From: Acidobacteriaceae bacterium
Lineage (GTDB): Bacteria; Acidobacteriota; Terriglobia; Terriglobales; Acidobacteriaceae
DNA: 12,129 nucleotides
NCBI GenBank assembly: GCA_030044455.1
Contig: JASHVU010000748.1
Location: 1 to 12,129, forward strand
Direction: 5' to 3'
This document shows positions 7,309 through 12,129 of this stretch, in pieces. The first letter of the stretch is position 1. Each line of letters starts with the position of its first letter. The notes under the pieces are model-generated. The model searched no databases, had not been told where the DNA came from, and saw only the letters and a list, made by a program, of their open reading frames with translations. The translations under genes were made by a program, and so were the position numbers.

Positions 7309-8070
7309 TCATTGTACGAGAGCGTTGCCATTTTTTGCAGCGGCTTGCAGAGTCCGCCTAAGCTTACGCACGTCCTCTTCGCGCACCACGTAGCGCGCCA
7401 GGCCGTCGGAATGCGTTCCAAAGCTCACTGCGTGATTCCAGTAGGTTACCGGGCTCATGGTTCGCGCGCGTAGCGCCGCATGCACCTCTTTCACTCCGGT
7501 GGCGCGCACAAATTCGCGCACATTGCTCGAACGAATTCCACCCGCGCCCATCAGCTCAACGCGGCCCCGCGCATTCTCCACCAGGCGCGCAATCCTGGCC
7601 GCGCCGCGCAGCCCGTCCGGCTCGCCACCCGAGGTCAAAATACGGTCCGCCCCGGTTTGAATCACGTCTTCCAGCGCCTGCTCGAGATCGGCCGTCACAT
7701 CGAACGCGCGATGGAAGGTCACCTTCATTGGCCGCGCCGCCGCGACCAATTCGCGCGTCCGCTCCACGTCCACCTTTCCATCCGGCGTCAGCACGCCCAG
7801 CACCACGCCCGCCGCTCCGGCTGTCCGCGCCGCCATTACGTCCTCGTGCATTACGTCGAATTCGTCGGCCGTGTAACAGAAATCGCCGTCGCGGGGCCGC
7901 ACCATTGCAAATACATCGATTTTTACCGCCCCCAGGACCTGGTGCAGCAGTCCCGCGCTGGGTGTGATTCCTCCCTCGCGCAGCGCCGAGCAAAGCTCAA
8001 GCCGCTCCGCGCCGCCTGCCTGCGCCGCAATCGCCGACTCTACCGAATCGACACAGATTTCAAGAATCAT
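7309..8070 (-). CDS. cutC: CutC family protein (copper homeostasis protein CutC)
   Basis: A 253-aa cytoplasmic TIM-barrel protein, the normal length for CutC. Signatures in order are EICVDS (residues 4-9), [20 protein letters not shown] (19-38), [12 protein letters not shown] (56-67), [10 protein letters not shown] (89-98), VTFHRAFD (117-124), RILTSGG (143-149) and [11 protein letters not shown] (173-183), with H197 near the C-terminal end of the barrel. The family was named for copper tolerance in E. coli, but its biochemical reaction is not firmly established. In several phyla I recall cutC sitting beside glycan or amino-sugar degradation genes, which fits the DeoR-type regulator here. The start at 8070 has only a weak GGAATCGGG ribosome-binding region upstream. 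It lies 135 bp downstream of the receptor gene, with a hairpin between them. Confidence 0.93.
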   Translation of the reverse strand: MILEICVDSVESAIAAQAGGAERLELCSALREGGITPSAGLLHQVLGAVKIDVFAMVRPRDGDFCYTADEFDVMHEDVMAARTAGAAGVVLGVLTPDGKVDVERTRELVAAARPMKVTFHRAFDVTADLEQALEDVIQTGADRILTSGGEPDGLRGAARIARLVENARGRVELMGAGGIRSSNVREFVRATGVKEVHAALRARTMSPVTYWNHAVSFGTHSDGLARYVVREEDVRKLRRTLQAAAKNGNALVQ

Positions 8071-8158
8071 AATGACCCGATTCCGTTTCCCTTATTCGGT
8101 GCCGTTGTTCCAAGTTAAATAATCGAGAGTCGCCGCGGATCGATTTTTTCGCACATAC

Positions 8159-8191
8159 CCGGCTACTGCGGCCGTGGACCGGAGTAGCCGG
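8159..8191 (-). terminator. Strong hairpin just after the TonB-dependent receptor gene
   Basis: CCGGCTACT (8159-8167) and AGTAGCCGG (8183-8191) are perfect 9-bp complements. Inside them CGG and CCG can add three more pairs, giving a nearly continuous stem with a 7-base loop. The hairpin begins about 14 bases after the receptor's TAA stop codon and about 90 bp before cutC. Neither side has a proper T-run, so it is not a classic intrinsic terminator. It could be a 3'-end stabiliser, a partial terminator or part of a Rho-dependent end that sets cutC expression apart from the receptor. Confidence 0.55.
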
Positions 8192-8205
8192 AAAATCTCG
8201 TCCAT

Positions 8206-11200
8206 TTAGAAGTCGTAGTGCACCGAGAACTGCAGATGCCGCTCCTGCGAGCGCGGTCCCTGCAGCGACACGTTGCCGAAGGTGGAATCGGTAATGCCAA
8301 TGTCAGGATTGCCGTAGCTCACAATGTTGAAGGCGTTGAAGGCATCGAATCGGAATCCGATCACCTCCTCCCTGAAGGTATGGAAATCCTTGAATGCTGA
8401 AAGATCGGTGTTGAAGTATCCGGGCCCGCGCACAGCGCCATTGCGTTCGCTGCCGAACGTGTTGCTGGCGGGAATGCCGAATGCGCAAGTGCCATTATCG
8501 ACACCGGCAGTGAGGCAGGGAGTTGCCGAGGGATCGGTGCCGAACCAGTTTACATTGCTGCGATTCTTGATGATCAGCGGCCGGTATTGGTTGACCCGAT
8601 TTTCGCCGTAAGTGTTGGAATTGCTGGATCCGCCGGTGATGTTCTCAGGGAAGCCTGTGTAGCCGACAATGGCTGTTGACACCTTCCAGCCGCCCACGAC
8701 TTCGTCCATCACCCGATTTGAATTGGAAAGGAACTCCCGTCCGCGGCCCACGGGCACGGCATAAACCGCAGTGCCCGACAGGCTCTGCCGAATATCGTAT
8801 CCAGCCGAACCGTAGTCGCCCGCGCTGTTGTAGTAGTTCTGGAAGGCGCCGGTGCTGCCGTAGCCGCCGACGTTCAAAGAGTAATTGCCCAGACTGTTGG
8901 TCATGGCCCTGCCCCACGTGTAATTCACCGTGTACTCCAGGCCGTGGGTCAAACGCTGGCGCAGTACCGCCTGCAGCGCGTTGTAGTTCATCATGGCGCG
9001 CGATTCGGTAATCAGCAACCCGCCGTTGCCGCCAACGCCAAGTGCGGAGTCCACCCCATTCACGCCAATGTATGGACTGTTGTAGAACGGGGCCGAGGTT
9101 TGAACGTTGTTGACGGTCAACTGGTTCACATTGCCGTAGTCCTCAATGTGCTGTCCTGCCTCGCCAACATATCCAGCTTGCAGCGATGCCGTATTGGTGA
9201 GTGCGTATTCGGCCGTCAAGTTCCATTCCTTAACGTAGGCCGGCTGAATATTCTGCGGGTATGCAGTGTACCCATTGTTGGAGCTGCTGTATTGAACTGC
9301 AGTGTCAGAGCCGGTAAAGCCTTCTTCGGCTGTGTTGGGAGTAGGCACCGAAGTTGTGGTCGGCGCACTGACCGAGAAGCCGGCCGCCTGCAGGAACGGC
9401 GCAATGGCCGTCAAGCGCTGATTGAACGAGTTGCCTTCAAAGAAGCTGGTCGCGCCGAAACCGCCGCGAAGAACGAATCGCGGCGTCATCTGATAGGCAA
9501 ATCCGATATGCGGCATCCATTGCCGGTAATTGGGCTGGTAGCAGGCCAGATTGCTGCAGATTGCCGCTCCGGGGAGGGCGCCAGGGGGAAGGTGGCCGGC
9601 ATATTCAATCTGACCGGTCGTCAGGTTGATGTTTCCGGTCCGGTCCTGTTCCTCGACCCACGGTTCATCGTACTCGTAACGCACGCCGAATATCATCGTC
9701 AGGTTAGGGAGCACTTTGACGTTATCCTGAGCAAAACCGGCAATACGCCATTGGCGCTGTCCAACGTTCACACTTGCCAGGGTGACTCCACCCGACGATA
9801 CGCGGTCGAGCACAAAATCTGCCGGGCCGTAACCGCCGGAGCCGTTGCCGTTCGATGTGAAGGCGCCGGAGTAATTCAGCGAACCGAGATAGCCATCGTT
9901 GTTGCCGGTTGGATAGTTGTTCTGGTAGCGGAGCGCCTGGATGCCCATGGTGAGAACGTGTTTGCCTCGCTGCCACTTCAGGTCATCAATGTAGCTGTAG
10001 GTGTTGTCGATGATGCCGCCGTTGTAAGCGGTCGTGCCCACGTCGCTGATGTTGGCATTGAAACCCTGGTTGGTGAAACCGTTATACCTCTGGTTGGGGA
10101 AGGCAATACCAACCTTGGCGTTGCCCGAGGTCCCGAATAGTCCGGTTGTGTCCACCGGGAAGCCCTGGTTCCAATCAGTGCGTGTGAATCCGATCCGCGC
10201 CGAATTGACCAGCGTTGGCGAGAAGATATGCATCCAGTTTGCGCCGGTTATCCAAGTGGGATAGAGGTTGACGCCGGGAAAGGTGATGGCCAGAACCGCA
10301 ACCGATCCGTCATAGGCATGTGAGATCGAGTAGAATCCCGTGATCTTGTCGCTGGCGCGCAAGTCGTATTCAACTTTCGCATCGCCCTGATTGTTGCCCT
10401 TGTAGCTCGGATTCGGGGCCTCGTAGTTGTTTTGCGCGATTCCGTCCGAGGGAGTCAGGCATTTGCCGCCGGCCGGAACGGTGGGATTGTCAACGCCGCA
10501 ATCGGGATAGAGAGTGGGATTGGAGAAGAGGTATTTTGCAACCGGATTGATGATCGGGACGTTCTGGTTATTGGCATAAGGGGCGAAGCCATTCAGCGGG
10601 TCGTAAAGCTGGATGGGATTTGAGCCTGATAACAGGACCGAAAAATCGCCGTTACGCATGGCATCTGGAATAACGCTTGCGGTGTTAAGTCCGCCCACGT
10701 GCCAGCGCGCGCCCAGGTAATCGCCAAAGAAGAACAGTTTGTTATGGAGGATGGGCCCGCCGATGTTGCCCCCGAACTGGGCAAAGGAATACGGGCTAAC
10801 CGGGAGTTGTTCGTAGCCATGCGCGTAGGCGTTGGCATCGAACCTGTAGTCCTGCACATATCCGTAGGCCGAACCGTGAAACTGGTTGGTTCCGGTCTTG
10901 AGCACATTCTCCACCGCGGCCCCGTTCACGTTGCCCTGGTCGGTCGGCGAGTCGGCCGTAACTACCTTGATCTCCTCCAGTGCCTGCGGCGCCGGGCTAT
11001 AGGAGATGAGGTTGTTATAGGTTTCGTTCATGTCGATGCCGTCGAGCGTGTAGTTATTGGCTTGCGCCCGATTGCCGTTGAAGTTGGGCGTGTCGGAGTT
11101 ATAGGTGCTGCGCTCGAAGCTGGTCTGGCCTGAGGTTCCGTAGGTCGTCACCGCGCCCGGCATGTAGAGCGTCACCGCCGAAAAGTCGAGACCGTTTAAG

Positions 11201-11646
11201 GGGAAATTCGCGATGGTGTTGGCTGTGAAAGTGGAGGCCAGCGTGATGTTCTCGGTATTCAGAATGGGAGCGGAGGCCGAAACACTTATAGATGCTGACG
11301 TGCTTCCCACCACCATTTTCACATTGAAATTCGCGGTCTGCTGCACCTCAAGCGAGAACGACGGAACGGTGGACTTTTCGAATCCCGCCGCCTCTACGGT
11401 GACCTGGTAATGGCCGATGGGCAGGAATTCGATGCGGAACAGGCCTTCGTTATTGGTGGTCGCGCCGGTGCTCACACCGGTGTCGAGATTCAAAGCCACG
11501 ACGCTTGCGCCGGTCAACACCGCGCCGCTCGGGTCAGTCACTTCACCGGTAATCGTGCCGGTTACGTTCTGGCTTCTCGCCGTTGTTACACACGCCAGCA
11601 CAGCCAGCGCGCACGCCAGGAAAAACCGGAATGCGTTTGTCTTCAT
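8206..11646 (-). CDS. Oar-like TonB-dependent receptor with carboxypeptidase-regulatory-like domain
   Basis: A large outer-membrane receptor of about 1146 aa, typical of the Oar-like receptors expanded in Acidobacteria. It has a signal peptide (about residues 1-26 from the chosen start), then a carboxypeptidase-regulatory-like beta-sandwich (about 27-115) with GTITGEVTDPSGAVLTGASV and the GLFRIEFLPIGHYQVTVEAAGF strands. A plug domain follows (about 120-260), containing NGNRAQANNYTLDGIDMNE and LEEIKVV...NGAAVENVLKTGTNQFHGSAYGY. The rest is a beta-barrel rich in Asn, Tyr and Gly, ending in HYDF with the terminal Phe expected by the outer-membrane assembly machinery. No convincing TonB box is visible. 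The cargo cannot be told from sequence; polysaccharide or oligosaccharide uptake is a guess. The reading frame extends to a GTG at 11658, but GAGG sits 6 bases before the ATG at 11646 and 3 before the ATG at 11649, so I prefer 11646. No SusD partner is visible. Confidence 0.9.
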   Translation of the reverse strand: MKTNAFRFFLACALAVLACVTTARSQNVTGTITGEVTDPSGAVLTGASVVALNLDTGVSTGATTNNEGLFRIEFLPIGHYQVTVEAAGFEKSTVPSFSLEVQQTANFNVKMVVGSTSASISVSASAPILNTENITLASTFTANTIANFPLNGLDFSAVTLYMPGAVTTYGTSGQTSFERSTYNSDTPNFNGNRAQANNYTLDGIDMNETYNNLISYSPAPQALEEIKVVTADSPTDQGNVNGAAVENVLKTGTNQFHGSAYGYVQDYRFDANAYAHGYEQLPVSPYSFAQFGGNIGGPILHNKLFFFGDYLGARWHVGGLNTASVIPDAMRNGDFSVLLSGSNPIQLYDPLNGFAPYANNQNVPIINPVAKYLFSNPTLYPDCGVDNPTVPAGGKCLTPSDGIAQNNYEAPNPSYKGNNQGDAKVEYDLRASDKITGFYSISHAYDGSVAVLAITFPGVNLYPTWITGANWMHIFSPTLVNSARIGFTRTDWNQGFPVDTTGLFGTSGNAKVGIAFPNQRYNGFTNQGFNANISDVGTTAYNGGIIDNTYSYIDDLKWQRGKHVLTMGIQALRYQNNYPTGNNDGYLGSLNYSGAFTSNGNGSGGYGPADFVLDRVSSGGVTLASVNVGQRQWRIAGFAQDNVKVLPNLTMIFGVRYEYDEPWVEEQDRTGNINLTTGQIEYAGHLPPGALPGAAICSNLACYQPNYRQWMPHIGFAYQMTPRFVLRGGFGATSFFEGNSFNQRLTAIAPFLQAAGFSVSAPTTTSVPTPNTAEEGFTGSDTAVQYSSSNNGYTAYPQNIQPAYVKEWNLTAEYALTNTASLQAGYVGEAGQHIEDYGNVNQLTVNNVQTSAPFYNSPYIGVNGVDSALGVGGNGGLLITESRAMMNYNALQAVLRQRLTHGLEYTVNYTWGRAMTNSLGNYSLNVGGYGSTGAFQNYYNSAGDYGSAGYDIRQSLSGTAVYAVPVGRGREFLSNSNRVMDEVVGGWKVSTAIVGYTGFPENITGGSSNSNTYGENRVNQYRPLIIKNRSNVNWFGTDPSATPCLTAGVDNGTCAFGIPASNTFGSERNGAVRGPGYFNTDLSAFKDFHTFREEVIGFRFDAFNAFNIVSYGNPDIGITDSTFGNVSLQGPRSQERHLQFSVHYDF

Positions 11647-11690
11647 CATGGTCCTCACTTGAAATGGGTTCGCGTCTCAAACTTGTCATG

Positions 11691-11729
11691 TGCCGGAATC
11701 GGAATGATTCGGGAGCAGTTGATCCGGCA
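11691..11729 (-). promoter_or_regulatory. Hairpin in the receptor's 5' leader
   Basis: TGCCGGAATC (11691-11700) and GATCCGGCA (11721-11729) pair over 9 bp with one bulged base around a 20-base loop. The loop side also holds an alternative GAATC/GATTC pairing (11696-11700 with 11706-11710), which competes with the main stem. The element lies about 45-80 bases upstream of the receptor start codon, within the expected transcript leader. An RNA regulatory role is possible but unproven. I do not recognise a known riboswitch. Confidence 0.4.
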
Positions 11730-11774
11730 ACTCCCTCGACACTCAGAAAGCATTCTTCTGCTTTGTGAACCGAG

Positions 11775-11823
11775 AGTAGCTCTGAAATGATCAAAAAGTC
11801 AACAAAAATGATCATTTCGATCA
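11775..11823 (-). promoter_or_regulatory. Putative receptor promoter with TGATCA operator repeats
   Basis: On the minus strand TTGACT (11802-11797) is a good -35 box (5/6). GCTACT (11780-11775), 16 bases downstream, is a weak -10 box (3/6). A perfect 10-bp inverted repeat, GAAATGATCA (11784-11793) and TGATCATTTC (11809-11818), brackets the -35 box. Its arms each contain the palindrome TGATCA, and one lies inside the promoter spacer. A third related box, CGATCA, lies at 11818-11823. This geometry suits a dimeric regulator that blocks or recruits polymerase. The weak -10 box would fit an activator-dependent promoter. Which regulator binds is unknown. Confidence 0.5.
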
Positions 11824-11869
11824 CAATAAGGACATATATCGCGCAGAATCAAGCTTTTACGGTCGCAAG

Positions 11870-11894
11870 AAAAAGCCCCGTTGCGGGGCCTTTT
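11870..11894 (-). terminator. Intrinsic terminator of the cupin gene
   Basis: The stem GCCCCG (11875-11880) / CGGGGC (11884-11889) closes a short TTG loop. It is extended by A/T pairing between the A-run at 11870-11874 and TTTT at 11891-11894, with one bulged C. Read on the minus strand, the GC-rich stem is followed by five T's, a standard Rho-independent terminator. It sits about 50 bp after the cupin stop codon. It could also work in the plus direction, but no plus-strand gene lies upstream. Confidence 0.85.
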
Positions 11895-11942
11895 CATTGG
11901 TTTCGTTTTCTCCGGGGGCGCTGATCCATGTTCCCTGGTTCC

Positions 11943-12129
11943 CTATTTCTTATTCGCCGTCTTATTTGGGCTCCAGTTAATCACGTGGTAAAGGGCCGGC
12001 CACTGCCCAACGTTTCTGAACGCATGAAGGCTGTTCGAGGCATTGAATACGACCGATCCCGCCTCAACCCTCACCCACTCCCCGTTGGAGAGCGTTTCGC
12101 ACGATCCCGCTTTCAGAATGATCAGCTCT
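11943..12129 (-). CDS. Cupin-domain protein, C-terminal part (cut by window edge)
   Basis: The last 61 residues of a minus-strand gene whose start lies beyond the right edge; the stop is TAG at 11943-11945. The fragment opens inside a beta strand (ELIILKAGSCETLSNGEW), followed by VEAGSVVFNASNSLHAFRN. This aligns with cupin motif 2, G(x5)PxGxxHxxxN: G24, H35 and N39 of the fragment are kept, while the usual Pro and Gly are Ala and Asn. It ends QWPALYHVINWSP plus a Lys-rich tail. The histidine would be a metal ligand in a metal-binding cupin. Whether the protein is an enzyme, a sugar-binding regulator or a stand-alone cupin cannot be decided from this part. The terminator at 11870-11894 follows it, so it is a transcription unit separate from the receptor. 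Confidence 0.75.
   Translation of the reverse strand, partial: ELIILKAGSCETLSNGEWVRVEAGSVVFNASNSLHAFRNVGQWPALYHVINWSPNKTANKK

Noticed and set aside
8944..10140. Plus-strand open frame of 398 codons inside the receptor gene
   Set aside because: It is antisense to the TonB-dependent receptor, whose protein is continuous and motif-rich. The antisense product has no recognisable domain or ribosome binding site.
11647..11658. GTG start for the receptor at 11658
   Set aside because: The GTG overlaps the GAGG Shine-Dalgarno that serves the ATGs just downstream, and the signal peptide begins naturally at MKTNAF.

Overview
The window looks like chromosomal DNA from an acidobacterium (Acidobacteriaceae / Terriglobia type). 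Three things suggest this. There is a very large Oar-like TonB-dependent receptor with an N-terminal carboxypeptidase-regulatory-like domain. There is a small, very basic protein with an SPEGRKRIAEAQKRRW-type tail, which I associate with that phylum. There is also a bacterial lipase-maturation-factor homologue. The assignment rests on recognition, not on a database search. I see no rRNA, tRNA, CRISPR array, insertion sequence, phage gene or integrase, and all complete genes look intact.

Layout, left to right. Bases 1-408 hold no gene I can support. A small basic AT-hook-like protein (409-672, minus strand) follows, with its own possible promoter. Next is a tight three-gene minus-strand operon, transcribed from about 5071 down to 868: a lipase maturation factor (LMF1) family membrane protein, a PYROXD2/phytoene-dehydrogenase-like FAD oxidoreductase, and a low-specificity L-threonine aldolase. 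The gaps are 9 and 7 bp. A 116-bp divergent region separates this operon from a secreted glycoside hydrolase family 18 protein (5188-6246), the only gene on the plus strand. After it, 225 bp of non-coding DNA between convergent genes holds a perfect 13-bp inverted repeat. Then come a DeoR/GlpR-type repressor (6472-7257) and CutC (7309-8070), probably co-transcribed as cutC-deoR. A strong hairpin separates them from the large TonB-dependent receptor (8206-11646). The receptor has a long leader with a hairpin and a putative promoter embedded in repeated TGATCA boxes. An intrinsic terminator and the C-terminal end of a cupin protein close the window.

How the genes may work together. The receptor (outer-membrane import), the secreted GH18 protein (glycan hydrolysis), the DeoR-type sensor of phosphorylated sugars and CutC could form a loose glycan or amino-sugar uptake neighbourhood. 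This is inference from context only. The LMF1-oxidoreductase-aldolase operon is the most unusual part. LMF1 is known from the animal endoplasmic reticulum, where it helps lipases fold, and the role of bacterial members is not established.
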